Shown here one piece after another: positions 18,370 through 27,605 of a DNA stretch of 64,000 nt. The notes beneath the pieces were generated by a model. The model saw only the letters and a list, made by a program, of their open reading frames with translations. It searched no databases and was not told the origin of the DNA. The DNA comes from Bradyrhizobium sp. Gha (lineage in GTDB: Bacteria > Pseudomonadota > Alphaproteobacteria > Rhizobiales > Xanthobacteraceae). Both the position numbers and the translations under genes were made by a program. The DNA lies in the NCBI RefSeq assembly GCF_900113735.1, contig NZ_FOQM01000015.1, forward strand, positions 1-64,000. Reading direction: 5' to 3'. Every line of letters starts with the position of its first letter. Position 1 is the stretch's first letter.

Positions 18370-19197
18370 ATGGCGAAGAAAAAGCGCGAGGAAGCACACG
18401 GCGGTCATGGCTGGTTCGTGACGTTCGCTGACCTGATGGCCTTGCTGCTGGCGTTTTTCGTGATGCTGGTCGCGTTCTCGACCCAGGATGCCAACAAGCT
18501 GAAGATCGTCGCGGGCTCCATGCGGGAGGCCTTCGGCGTCCAGAGCGAAGCCCGCTACGCCGGCATCATCGAATCCGACGGCCTGCCGACCCGCGCGCGG
18601 CTGAAAAACGTCGACCACATCCAGCCTGAGGAATCGTCGAACACACCGACACCGGACCAGGAGGATCGCGACCGCACCTCGGGTGCGAAGCTGAAGGTCG
18701 ATCGCAATTTTGCGCTCGCCGCCGCCTCGCTGCGCCAGGCATTGCAGGACATGCCGGAACTGACCGAGATGTCCAAGCACATCATGTTCGAGGAGACCAA
18801 GCAGGGGCTGAACCTGGAGATCGTGGACCAGGATGGCCGCTCGATGTTCGCCGATGGCTCCAAGGTACCCTACGATCGTACCCGCCGCCTGATCGAGAAG
18901 CTTGCGATCCCGCTTAAGGCGACCCCCTTGCGCGTCTCCATCGCCGGACATACTGCGGCCGGCTTCGTGCCGACGCGCAGCGACTACGGCGCCTTCGACC
19001 TGTCGGCCGACCGCGCCAACGCGGTCCGCCAGATCCTCGAGCGGGAGGGCCTGCCGCCGTCGCACATTTTTGCCGTCTCCGGCAAGGCGGACACCCAGCC
19101 CCTTTTCCCGGACGATCCGTCACTCGCCGCGAACCGCCGCGTGACCATCACCTTGATGCGCGAAGATCCGCCGCTGCCGCCGAACTTGAAGCCATAA
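18370..19197 (+). CDS. motB: Flagellar motor stator protein MotB
   Basis: A 275-residue protein with a basic start (MAKKKREE), one membrane helix containing the ion-binding Asp (TFADLMALLLAFFVMLVAFS, Asp21), a plug/linker region, and a C-terminal OmpA-like peptidoglycan-binding domain (VSIAGHTAAG, SADRANAVRQIL, NRRVTITLM). It anchors the MotA4-MotB2 stator to the cell wall. Confidence 0.94.
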   Translation: MAKKKREEAHGGHGWFVTFADLMALLLAFFVMLVAFSTQDANKLKIVAGSMREAFGVQSEARYAGIIESDGLPTRARLKNVDHIQPEESSNTPTPDQEDRDRTSGAKLKVDRNFALAAASLRQALQDMPELTEMSKHIMFEETKQGLNLEIVDQDGRSMFADGSKVPYDRTRRLIEKLAIPLKATPLRVSIAGHTAAGFVPTRSDYGAFDLSADRANAVRQILEREGLPPSHIFAVSGKADTQPLFPDDPSLAANRRVTITLMREDPPLPPNLKP

Positions 19198-19371
19198 CCC
19201 CCTTGCGCTACCATTGTACCTGAGCTCGCCCCTCACAAGGGGCGGCGAACGTGGCCGCGCCGTCACAGCATCCGTAGAGGCGCCTGCTATGGTGGCAGGC
19301 CGATTGACAGGCGCACCGGAAGCGTCAAAAGGCGCCGGATCAATTCCAGGGACGAAGCGTTTTCCACCCCC

Positions 19372-21270
19372 ATGACGGCGAGCATCACATCGACCGAGAC
19401 CCAGGACGGGCCGGTCACCTCTGGCTTTTGGTCCCTCACGCTCGGGAGCATCGGCGTTGTCTTCGGCGACATCGGCACCTCGCCACTCTACGCATTCCAC
19501 GAGGCGGTCCGGGGGGCGGCTCACGGCGAGCCGGTGACGCGGATCATGGTACTCGGCGTGCTCTCGCTCATCCTGTGGGCGCTGCTGATCGTCGTCACCG
19601 CCAAATACGTGCTGCTGCTGCTGCGCGCCGACAATAACGGGGAGGGTGGCACGCTCTCGCTGATGGCGCTGGGCCAGCGCGCGCTGGGGCGACGGAGCTG
19701 GTTCTTGCTCGCACTCGGCGTGGTCGGCGCCTCCATGTTCATCGGCGACTCCATGATCACGCCGGCGATCTCGGTGCTGTCGGCGGTCGACGGCCTCAAG
19801 CTCGCGACGCCGGCGTTCGAACATTATGTCGTGCCGCTCACGGTGCTGATTCTCGTGCTGCTGTTCGCAGTCCAGAGCAAGGGGACGGCGCTCGTGGCCT
19901 CGGCCTTCGGGCCGGTGATGGTGGTCTGGTTCACATGTCTGGCGGTGCTGGGCGTCATTCATATCGCCGACGATCCGTCGGTGCTGGCCGCGATCAATCC
20001 GTATTATGCGCTGCGATTCCTGTTGTCGCACGGCACGATCGGCCTGGTGACGCTCGGCGCCGTGTTTCTCGCCGTGACTGGTGGCGAAGCGCTCTATGCC
20101 GATCTCGGCCATTTCGGCCGCAAGCCGATCCAGTCGGCCTGGATGTTCTTCGTCCTGCCCTCGCTGCTGATCAATTATTTCGGGCAAGGCGCTCTGGTGC
20201 TGTCCGATCCAAGCGCAATTGAGCACTCGTTCTATCGCATGGTGCCCGAGCATCTGCTGCTGCCGCTTGTCGGGCTTGCGACCGCAGCCACTGTGATCGC
20301 GAGTCAGGCGGTGATCACCGGCGCTTATTCGCTGGTCTATCAGGCGGTGCAACTCGGCCTCTTGCCGCGCTTCGAGGTGCGCTACACCTCCGAGACGCAT
20401 GCGGGCCAGATCTATCTGCCGCGCGTCAACCGGCTGCTGCTGATCGGCGTGATGCTGCTGGTGCTGTTGTTCCACACGCCCAGCAATCTCGCTTCGGCCT
20501 ACGGCATCGCCGTCTCCACCACGATGGTCGCCGACGGGATCATGGGCTTCGTCGTGATCTGGAAATTGTGGAACTGGAAGGCCGCGACCGCCGCAGCCGT
20601 GATCCTGCCTTTCGTCATGGTCGACATGACCTTCTTCAGCGCCAATCTGCTGAAGTTGCTCGAAGGTGCCTGGGTGCCGCTGTTGTTCGGAGCGGCCATG
20701 GCGGGGACGATCTGGACCTGGCGACGCGGCTCGGGGATACTGATCCAGAAGACGCGCCGGATCGAAGTGCCACTGGACGATCTGATCCGCAGCCTGGAGA
20801 AGCGGCCGCCGCACATCGTCAAAGGCACGGCGGTGTTTCTGACCAGCGACCCCGCCTTCGTGCCGACGGCGCTGTTGCACAATCTCAAGCACAACAAGGT
20901 GCTGCACGAGCACAATGTGATCCTGACCATCGAAACCGCGCACACGCCGAGGGTCGATCTCTCAGAGCGCTTCAGGATGGAGAAGATCAGCGAAAAGTTC
21001 TCCAAGGTCCGCCTGCGCTTCGGCTTCATGGAGCAGCCGAACGTGCCCAAGGCGCTCGCGATCGCGCGCAAGCAGGGTTGGCAGTTCGACATCATGTCGA
21101 CGTCGTTCTTCGTGTCGCGGCGCTCGCTGAAGGCGTCGGCGCAGTCGGGCATGCCGCTGTGGCAGGATCATCTTTTCATTGCCCTCAGCAGGTCTGCCAA
21201 CGATGCCACTGACTACTTCCAGATTCCGACGGGGCGTGTGGTTGAAGTCGGAACCCAGGTCACTATTTGA
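19372..21270 (+). CDS. kup: Kup-type potassium uptake transporter, first copy
   Basis: A 632-residue KUP/HAK potassium transporter, probably K+/H+ symport. The family signature GSIGVVFGDIGTSPLYAF lies at about residues 24-41, followed by RADNNGEGGTLSLMAL and about 12 membrane helices, then a cytosolic C-terminal domain of about 170 residues (VKGTAVFLTSDPAFVPTALLHN). It sits directly before a second kup gene with an almost identical ending (SRSANDATDYFQIP, GRVVEVGTQVTI), so the pair arose by tandem duplication. Confidence 0.94.
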   Translation: MTASITSTETQDGPVTSGFWSLTLGSIGVVFGDIGTSPLYAFHEAVRGAAHGEPVTRIMVLGVLSLILWALLIVVTAKYVLLLLRADNNGEGGTLSLMALGQRALGRRSWFLLALGVVGASMFIGDSMITPAISVLSAVDGLKLATPAFEHYVVPLTVLILVLLFAVQSKGTALVASAFGPVMVVWFTCLAVLGVIHIADDPSVLAAINPYYALRFLLSHGTIGLVTLGAVFLAVTGGEALYADLGHFGRKPIQSAWMFFVLPSLLINYFGQGALVLSDPSAIEHSFYRMVPEHLLLPLVGLATAATVIASQAVITGAYSLVYQAVQLGLLPRFEVRYTSETHAGQIYLPRVNRLLLIGVMLLVLLFHTPSNLASAYGIAVSTTMVADGIMGFVVIWKLWNWKAATAAAVILPFVMVDMTFFSANLLKLLEGAWVPLLFGAAMAGTIWTWRRGSGILIQKTRRIEVPLDDLIRSLEKRPPHIVKGTAVFLTSDPAFVPTALLHNLKHNKVLHEHNVILTIETAHTPRVDLSERFRMEKISEKFSKVRLRFGFMEQPNVPKALAIARKQGWQFDIMSTSFFVSRRSLKASAQSGMPLWQDHLFIALSRSANDATDYFQIPTGRVVEVGTQVTI

Positions 21271-21426
21271 GGAGGCCATGGGAACGCAAAGGGCGCACCT
21301 ATGCCGATTTCGCATGCCACAGGCCCGAAAACGGGCTAGGCTATGCCATCAGCGCAGGACTATAAGCCGCGCGCGCTCCTGCGCCGTTGTGCAGTGAAGC
21401 ATTTTTAGAGGCCACCAGGCTCTCCC

Positions 21427-23355
21427 ATGACGAGTGACGTAGCAGTTCCCGCCCCGGAAACGGCGGCGGCTAATGGGCATGGCGATGCCCACACCACCGC
21501 CGGTTTCGGCGCGCTGACGCTCGGCAGCATAGGCGTCGTCTATGGCGATATTGGCACCAGCCCGCTGTACGCGTTCCGTGAGGCGGTGATGGCGGCTTCC
21601 GGCGCCGAGGGCGCGCCGACGCCCGCCGCTGTTCTCGGCGTTGTCTCCCTGATCCTGTGGGCGCTGATCGTCGTGGTCACGCTCAAATACGTCGTCATCC
21701 TGCTGCGCGCCGACAATAACGGCGAGGGCGGTACGCTGGCACTGATGGCATTGGCCCAGCGCGCGGTCGGCACCCGCGGGGCGACCATCGTCCTGCTCGG
21801 CATCATCTCCGGGGCCCTGTTCTACGGCGATGCTGTGATCACCCCGGCGGTCTCGGTGCTGTCGGCCCTCGAAGGCATGAAGGACGTCACGCTGCGCTTC
21901 GAGCCCTACATCGTTCCGCTGACCGTGCTGATCCTGGTCGTCCTGTTCGCCGTGCAATCGCGCGGCACCGCGCGCGTCGCAGCGTTCTTCGGACCGGTAA
22001 TGTGCGTCTGGTTCGCGGTGATCGCGGTCGCCGCGATCCATCCAATCCTCGCGCAGCCGCAGGTGCTGTTCGCGCTGAACCCGCTCTATGCCGTCTCGTT
22101 CATGCTTCACCACGGCATCATCGGCTTCGTGACGCTCGGCGCCGTCTTCCTGGCGGTGACCGGCGCCGAGGCGCTGTATGCCGATCTCGGCCATTTCGGC
22201 AAACGGCCGATCCAGACCGCCTGGCTGTTCATCGTCCTGCCGTCGCTGGCCCTGAACTATCTGGGGCAGGGTGCTCTCGTGCTCGGCGATCCCAGTGCGA
22301 TCGAGAGCCCGTTCTTCCAGTTGTTTCCGCAAGGTTTTGTTCGCGGCAGCGTCGTCGTGCTGGCTACCGCCGCCACCGTCATTGCGAGCCAGGCCGTCAT
22401 CACCGGCGCCTATTCGCTGACGCGGCAGGCGATCCAACTCGGGCTGCTGCCACGCTTCGAAATTCGTCATACCTCTGAAGCCCATTCCGGCCAGATCTTC
22501 ATCCCGCGCATCAATCAGCTTCTGCTGGTCGCCGTGATCATGATGGTGCTGCTGTTCCGCTCCTCCAGCGCGCTGGCCTCCGCCTACGGCATCTCCGTCA
22601 CCGGGACCATGGTGGTCACGGCAATGATGGGCTTTGTGGTGATATGGAAGGTGTGGCGATGGTCACCCTTCGCCGCGGCGGCCCTGATCGCGCCGTTCCT
22701 GTTCCTCGATCTGACCTTCCTCGCCGCGAACCTGCTCAAGGTGTTCGAGGGTGGCTGGGTGCCGCTCGCGCTCGGCTCACTCATGATCATCATGATGTAC
22801 ACCTGGCGGCGCGGCAGCCGGCTCCTGTTCGAGAAGTCGCGCAAGCTCGAGTTCCCGCTTGCCGACCTCGTGGCGATGCTGGAGAAGCGACCCCCGCAGC
22901 GGGTGCCCGGCACGGCCGTGTTCCTGACCAGCGATCCCCTGAGCGCACCGACCGCGCTGATGCATAGTCTGAAACACTACAAAGTGCTTCACGAGAAGAA
23001 CGTCATTCTCACCATCGAGACCGCGCAGACGCCGCGCATCGATCCGGCCGAGCGGGTGAAGCTGGAGGCGATTAGCCCGACCTTCTCCAAGGTGACGCTG
23101 AAGTTCGGCTTCATGGAATCGCCCAACGTGCCGAGGGCACTGGCGATCGCCCGCAAGCTCGGTTGGCAGTTCGACATCATGTCGACCTCGTTCTTCCTGT
23201 CGCGGAGGGCGCTCAAGCCTGCTGCCCATTCGGGGATGCCGCGTTGGCAGGACCGGCTGTTCATCGCGCTCAGCCGCTCCGCCAACGATGCCACCGACTA
23301 TTTCCAGATCCCGTCCGGCCGTGTCGTCGAGGTCGGCACGCAAGTGACGATCTAA
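21427..23355 (+). CDS. kup: Kup-type potassium uptake transporter, second copy
   Basis: A 642-residue paralogue of the preceding gene. It shares GSIGVVYGDIGTSPLYAFREA, RADNNGEGGTLALMAL, the 12-helix core and the C-terminal domain. It has a slightly longer N-terminus with an Ala/Gly-rich start and differs most in the loops. The 156-base gap after the first copy leaves room for a separate promoter. A family A repeat follows the stop. Confidence 0.94.
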   Translation: MTSDVAVPAPETAAANGHGDAHTTAGFGALTLGSIGVVYGDIGTSPLYAFREAVMAASGAEGAPTPAAVLGVVSLILWALIVVVTLKYVVILLRADNNGEGGTLALMALAQRAVGTRGATIVLLGIISGALFYGDAVITPAVSVLSALEGMKDVTLRFEPYIVPLTVLILVVLFAVQSRGTARVAAFFGPVMCVWFAVIAVAAIHPILAQPQVLFALNPLYAVSFMLHHGIIGFVTLGAVFLAVTGAEALYADLGHFGKRPIQTAWLFIVLPSLALNYLGQGALVLGDPSAIESPFFQLFPQGFVRGSVVVLATAATVIASQAVITGAYSLTRQAIQLGLLPRFEIRHTSEAHSGQIFIPRINQLLLVAVIMMVLLFRSSSALASAYGISVTGTMVVTAMMGFVVIWKVWRWSPFAAAALIAPFLFLDLTFLAANLLKVFEGGWVPLALGSLMIIMMYTWRRGSRLLFEKSRKLEFPLADLVAMLEKRPPQRVPGTAVFLTSDPLSAPTALMHSLKHYKVLHEKNVILTIETAQTPRIDPAERVKLEAISPTFSKVTLKFGFMESPNVPRALAIARKLGWQFDIMSTSFFLSRRALKPAAHSGMPRWQDRLFIALSRSANDATDYFQIPSGRVVEVGTQVTI

Positions 23356-23361
23356 CCCATC

Positions 23362-23468
23362 GCTGTCATCGCCCGCGAAGGCGGGCGATCCAGTATTCCA
23401 GAGGCGGCGCGGCTAGAATCGAGGAGCCGCGGCGTACTGGATTCCCCGACTTCGCGGGGAATGACAGC
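23362..23468. repeat. Dispersed two-hairpin repeat, family A, copy 2
   Basis: It begins a few bases after the second kup stop with GCTGTCATCGCCCGC and an inverted GCGGGCGATCCAGTA. It ends with TACTGGATTCCCC and GCGGGGAATGACAGC. The outer hairpins are perfect and the middle differs from other copies. Probably a transcription terminator for kup. Confidence 0.8.
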
Positions 23469-23658
23469 GAATGCATGGTGAGAGCTGAGTGATCTCTTCA
23501 GGCATTCCGAAAGCTGCACTTCAAGTCGCTGCGATTTAGCTTTAACTTGCGCAAGGCAGCTCAAGCCTTTGTGGCGCTTGATTTTCGCATGCCGAGAGGC
23601 GAGGTTGCCGCCGGCCGGGATCGCCCGGCGAGTGCGCCCCGCGACGTTGGAGGATGAT

Positions 23659-23985
23659 GTGGCAAATCAAGTACAGGATCTGACCCCCGAGGACGTTTCC
23701 AAGGGTGTCGCGGAGGGCCGCTATCTGCTCGTCGACGTCCGCGAGCCGAACGAAGTCGAGGCCGAGGCCTATCCCTACGGTGTCGTCGTGCCGCTCTCGA
23801 CTTTCGATCCCGCGGCGATCCCCGATCCCGCCGGCAAGGAGGTCGTGTTCGCCTGCCGTTCGGGCAAGCGGTCGGTCACTGCCTCGCTCGCAGCGCAAGC
23901 CGCGGGGCTGCCTTACGACAAGCATCTGGCCGGCGGCATGCTCGGCTGGAAGGCGGCGGGGCTTCCCAGCAAGGTTGGTGGCTAA
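23659..23985 (+). CDS. Single-domain rhodanese
   Basis: A 108-residue rhodanese domain, with LLVDVREPNEVEAE near residue 23 and the active-site loop CRSGKRS with Cys66, which would carry the persulfide sulfur. The start is GTG at 23659, six bases after a strong GGAGG; upstream in-frame codons have no such signal. It precedes an aminotransferase by seven bases, which hints at sulfur amino acid metabolism but does not prove it. Confidence 0.9.
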   Translation: MANQVQDLTPEDVSKGVAEGRYLLVDVREPNEVEAEAYPYGVVVPLSTFDPAAIPDPAGKEVVFACRSGKRSVTASLAAQAAGLPYDKHLAGGMLGWKAAGLPSKVGG

Positions 23986-23992
23986 TCTCGCG

Positions 23993-25171
23993 ATGACCAA
24001 GAGCGCTTCGCTGAACAAGGTCTTCGCCGACCTTCCCGTCACCATCTTCGAGGCAATGTCGCAGGCCGCGCGCGACAACAACGCCATCAATCTCGGCCAG
24101 GGCTTCCCCGATGATCCCGGCCCCGAGGATATCAGGCGCGCCGCGGCCGACGCCTCGCTCAACGGCTACAACCAGTATCCGTCGATGATGGGCATCCCGG
24201 AACTGCGCCAGGCCATCGCGACCCATTACGATCATTGGCACAACCTCAAGCTCGATCCGATGAGCGAGGTGATGGTGACATCGGGCGGGACCGAGGCGCT
24301 GACCTCGGCGATCCTGTCGGTGGTGCAGCCCGGGGACGAAGTCGTCTGCTTCCAGCCGGTCTATGATTCCTACCTGCCGATCATCCGCCAGGCCGGCGGC
24401 ATTCCGCGCCTGGTGCGGCTTGAACCGCCGCATTGGCGGTTGAATGAGGACATGCTGAAAAGCGTCTTCAATTCAAAGACCAAGGCAGTGCTGTTCAATA
24501 ACCCCTTGAACCCTAGCGCGGTGGTCTATCCGCGGGAAGACCTCGAGCTACTCGCACGCTACTGCCAGGAGTTCGACGTCATCGCGATCTGCGACGAGGT
24601 CTGGGAGCACGTTACCTTCGACGCGCACAAGCACATCCCGCTGATCACCATCCCCGGCATGCGCGAGCGCACCATCAAGGTCGGCTCGGCCGGAAAGATC
24701 TTCTCGCTGACCGGCTGGAAGATCGGCTTCGTCTGCGCGGCGCCACAATTGTTGCGGGTCGCCGCCAAGGTGCACCAGTTCCTGACCTTCACCACCGCGC
24801 CGAACCTTCAGGCCGCCGTTGCCTACGGCCTCGGCAAGCCGGACGAGTATTTCCTGTCGATGCGGAAGGACCTGACGCGGAGCAGGGACCGCCTGACCAA
24901 GGGGCTGGAGAGCCTCGGCTTCCCCGTGCTGAAGTCGCAAGGCACCTACTTCCTCACTGTCGACCTGTCGCCGCTCGGGCTCAACGAGAGCGATGCCGAG
25001 TTCTGCTGGCGGATCGTGAAGGACTACAAGGTCGCCGCGATCCCGGTCTCGGCGTTCTACGAGCAGGACCCCGTGACCTCGGTGGTGCGCTTCTGCTTTG
25101 CCAAGAAGGACCAGACGCTCGACACCGCGCTGGAGCGGCTGTCGGACGCGATACGCGGCCGCAAGAGGTAG
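23993..25171 (+). CDS. Class I/II PLP-dependent aminotransferase
   Basis: A 392-residue fold-type I aminotransferase. It shows INLGQGFPDDPGPED near the start, GYNQYPSMMGIPELRQA, NNPLNPSA, CDEVWEH and the PLP-lysine segment SAGKIFSLTGWK (Lys235). The pattern matches the kynurenine/glutamine-transaminase and YbdL methionine aminotransferase group rather than AspC. Located behind a rhodanese gene and before a polyamine-type binding protein. Substrate not determinable from sequence. Confidence 0.9.
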   Translation: MTKSASLNKVFADLPVTIFEAMSQAARDNNAINLGQGFPDDPGPEDIRRAAADASLNGYNQYPSMMGIPELRQAIATHYDHWHNLKLDPMSEVMVTSGGTEALTSAILSVVQPGDEVVCFQPVYDSYLPIIRQAGGIPRLVRLEPPHWRLNEDMLKSVFNSKTKAVLFNNPLNPSAVVYPREDLELLARYCQEFDVIAICDEVWEHVTFDAHKHIPLITIPGMRERTIKVGSAGKIFSLTGWKIGFVCAAPQLLRVAAKVHQFLTFTTAPNLQAAVAYGLGKPDEYFLSMRKDLTRSRDRLTKGLESLGFPVLKSQGTYFLTVDLSPLGLNESDAEFCWRIVKDYKVAAIPVSAFYEQDPVTSVVRFCFAKKDQTLDTALERLSDAIRGRKR

Positions 25172-25178
25172 ACCTGAG

Positions 25179-26291
25179 ATGACGAGCGTCGGCCGCCTCA
25201 GGCTTTGCCTTGCTTCAGCAGTCGCCGTTGCGCTGACGTTGCTCATCCCTCCCGCTGGGGCCGAGGAGCGGGTCGTCAACTTCTACAACTGGTCGAACTA
25301 CATGGCACCGGGAGTCCTGGAGGACTTCACCAAGGAAACAGGCATCAAGGTGGTCTACGATACCTTCGATGCCAACGAGACGCTGGAGACGCGGCTGATG
25401 GCCGGCAAGTCCGGCTACGACGTCGTGGTGCCCACGGCCTATTTCCTGCAACGCCAGATCAAGGCGAACATCTTCCAGAAGCTCGACAAGTCGAAGCTGC
25501 CGAACCTCGCCAATGCCTGGCCGATGGTGACCAGGAATCTCGCGACCTACGATCCCGGCAACGCGTTTGCCGCGAACTACATGTGGGGCACGACGGGCAT
25601 CGGCTACGACGTCGCCAAGGTGAAGCAGATCCTCGGACCCGACGCCAAGATCGACAGCTGGGACATCGTCTTCAAGCCGGAGAACCTCGCCAAGTTCAAG
25701 GACTGTGGCGTGCACATGCTCGATTCCGCCGACGACATCTTTCCGGCGGCGCTGAACTATCTCGGGCTCGATCCGAACTCGACCAGGCAGGCCGACCTCG
25801 AGAAGGCTGCCGACGTCGTCGCAAAGGTCCGTCCCTTCGTGCGCAAGTTTCACTCCTCCGAATATTTGAGCGCACTCGCGACCGGCGAAATCTGCTTGGT
25901 GGTCGGCTGGTCCGGCGACATCATGCAGGCCCGCGCGCGGGCGGCGGAAGCCAAAAGCGGCATCGAGATCGGCTACGCCATTCCGAAGCAAGGCGCGCAG
26001 ATGTTCTTCGACAATCTCGCGATCCCCGCGGATGCCAAGAACGTCAACGAGGCCTACGAGCTGATCAACTACCTCTATCGTCCTGACGTCGCCGCCAAGA
26101 ACTCGGACTTCCTGTCCTACGCCAACGGCAACCTCGCCAGCCAGAAGCTGGTCGATCCGAAAATCTTGAACGACAAGAACATCTATCCGGACGAGGCGAC
26201 GCTCTCAAAGCTGTTCGTCATCACCGCCCGCGATCCCGCCACCCAGCGCATCATCAACCGGCTCTGGACGAAGGTGAAGACGGGACGATGA
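25179..26291 (+). CDS. Periplasmic polyamine-binding protein, PotF/SpuD type
   Basis: A 370-residue binding protein with signal peptide (LRLCLASAVAVALTLLIPPAGA). The mature start EERVVNFYNWSNYMAPGVLEDF is characteristic of putrescine/spermidine-binding proteins, followed by YDTFDANETLETRLMAG, ANYMWGTTGIGYD and WSGDIMQARARA. It would deliver polyamines to an inner-membrane ABC transporter, but no permease or ATPase gene is adjacent. ATG at 25179, eight bases after the aminotransferase stop, suggests co-transcription with it. Confidence 0.9.
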   Translation: MTSVGRLRLCLASAVAVALTLLIPPAGAEERVVNFYNWSNYMAPGVLEDFTKETGIKVVYDTFDANETLETRLMAGKSGYDVVVPTAYFLQRQIKANIFQKLDKSKLPNLANAWPMVTRNLATYDPGNAFAANYMWGTTGIGYDVAKVKQILGPDAKIDSWDIVFKPENLAKFKDCGVHMLDSADDIFPAALNYLGLDPNSTRQADLEKAADVVAKVRPFVRKFHSSEYLSALATGEICLVVGWSGDIMQARARAAEAKSGIEIGYAIPKQGAQMFFDNLAIPADAKNVNEAYELINYLYRPDVAAKNSDFLSYANGNLASQKLVDPKILNDKNIYPDEATLSKLFVITARDPATQRIINRLWTKVKTGR

Positions 26292-26661
26292 GGTGCGCGG
26301 TCGATCCGGCAGCGCGATATTCGCAAAACAATCCCATGCACAGTAGAACCATCGCCGGCAAGCCTCGAGTCATTTGACACGTCGGGCAAAACACCGGCAG
26401 AATGGCGTCATCGCCATCAGGTCAAGACGCCGCGCTCGATGCGACGCATCGCGAGAGCGGAGCGGTTTCTACGACTCATACCGCTCGGCGCAGTCGCTCG
26501 CTGTCATGCCCCGCGAAGGCGGGGCATCCAGTACGCCGCGGTGTGAATTGTGAGAACAAGTTCTCCAACGCAGGCCTCTGGAATACTGGATCGCCCGGTC
26601 AAGCCGGGCGATGACACCGAGAATGAAGCGCGCTCTCGGCCTCCACGCAATGACGGAGTAC
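26292..26661. other. Intergenic region between the binding-protein gene and lpxXL
   Basis: The 370 bases contain a family A repeat in the right half. The left half (26292-26500) shows no coding frame, promoter or palindrome that I can support. The frame open across the repeat translates repeat sequence and is not a gene. The two flanking genes converge here. Confidence 0.5.
26501..26616. repeat. Dispersed two-hairpin repeat, family A, copy 3
   Basis: CTGTCATGCCCCGC with GCGGGGCATCCAGTA forms the left hairpin. TACTGGATCGCCCGG with CCGGGCGATGACA forms the right one. The hairpin stems differ between copies but stay self-complementary. It lies between convergent genes. Confidence 0.8.
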
Positions 26662-27594
26662 CTACCGCCACCGCCGGTGCAGCCACAACCACTGCTCCGG
26701 GTACTCGCGCACCCAGCCTTCCACCACGTCGGTGACGGCCTGGGTCGTGCCCTGGATGTCGATCTTGCCGTCGGCGTCGCGCACCGGGGGGATCTCTTCC
26801 GTCAGCTCGGCGCGGAAGCGGAAGCCCGGCAGGCGGATGACGCGCACGCCGTGGACGGGGCACTCGACCTGGCGGAGCAGGCGCGCCAGCGTCGGATTGG
26901 CGCGGGTCTTGCGGCCGAAGAAGGTGACTTCGACGCCGCCGGTCAGATACTGGTCGATCAGGATCGCGACATGCTTGCCGTCCCTGAGCGCCTGTCCGAG
27001 CCGTAAGGGTGCGTCGCGGCCGGCGGGGATCAGCGTGCCCATGTTGACTTGGCGCATCTCCTGGATGATGCGGTCGGCGGAGGCGATGTTCGGCCGGCGG
27101 TAGAGGATCGCCGCATCGAGCCCATGCGCGGGCGCGGCGAGCGCGGGCAATTCCCAATTGGCCAGATGCGCGGCGAAGATCAGCGCCGGCTTGCCGTCGT
27201 CCCTGATGCGGTCGTAGATCTCGATGGTGCGCTTGGGCAGCTCGATCCGGCTTCGTTCCGGATGTTCGCGATCGTAATCCCAGACATGGTCGATATGGGC
27301 GAACTCGGCGCCGACGCGGCCGAGATTGTCCCACACGCCCATCAGGATCTGTTCGATCTCATCGGGCGATTTTTCCGGAAATGCCGCGGTGAGGTTGGCG
27401 CGGCCGATGCGGTGCTCGCGCAGGCGCGGCCCGATCAGCTTGGTGACGCGCGCGAAAAAGTCGGAGGTCTTGACCGGATCGAAATAGCGTGTGGTCTTCA
27501 GCATGCCGACGGTAGCCGCGCCAATCAGGCCTCCGCCGATCGACTTGGCTGCATTCCGCGCGCGAATCTTCGTGCTGATGGGAATCAGCGCCAT
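26662..27594 (-). CDS. lpxXL: Lipid A very-long-chain acyltransferase (LpxXL)
   Basis: A 310-residue LpxL/HtrB-family acyltransferase with an N-terminal membrane helix, FAAHLANWELPAL (H-x4-E catalytic motif), DQYLTGGVEVTFFG and the C-terminal EGWVREYPEQWLWLHRRWR that ends most LpxL proteins. As last gene of the acpXL cluster it should transfer the very-long hydroxy fatty acid from AcpXL to lipid A at the inner membrane. ATG at 27594 lies 11 bases after the fabF1 stop; the longer open frame upstream overlaps fabF1 and is spurious. Confidence 0.93.
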   Translation of the reverse strand: MALIPISTKIRARNAAKSIGGGLIGAATVGMLKTTRYFDPVKTSDFFARVTKLIGPRLREHRIGRANLTAAFPEKSPDEIEQILMGVWDNLGRVGAEFAHIDHVWDYDREHPERSRIELPKRTIEIYDRIRDDGKPALIFAAHLANWELPALAAPAHGLDAAILYRRPNIASADRIIQEMRQVNMGTLIPAGRDAPLRLGQALRDGKHVAILIDQYLTGGVEVTFFGRKTRANPTLARLLRQVECPVHGVRVIRLPGFRFRAELTEEIPPVRDADGKIDIQGTTQAVTDVVEGWVREYPEQWLWLHRRWR

Positions 27595-27605
27595 GCTGCG
27601 TCCGG

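Noticed and set aside
19120..20943. Minus-strand open frame of 607 codons opposite kup
   Set aside because: Shadow of the kup gene; highly charged His/Gln/Arg-rich translation.
26402..26614. Plus-strand frame of 70 codons
   Set aside because: Most of it is translation of the family A repeat; the same peptide pieces would arise from any copy.
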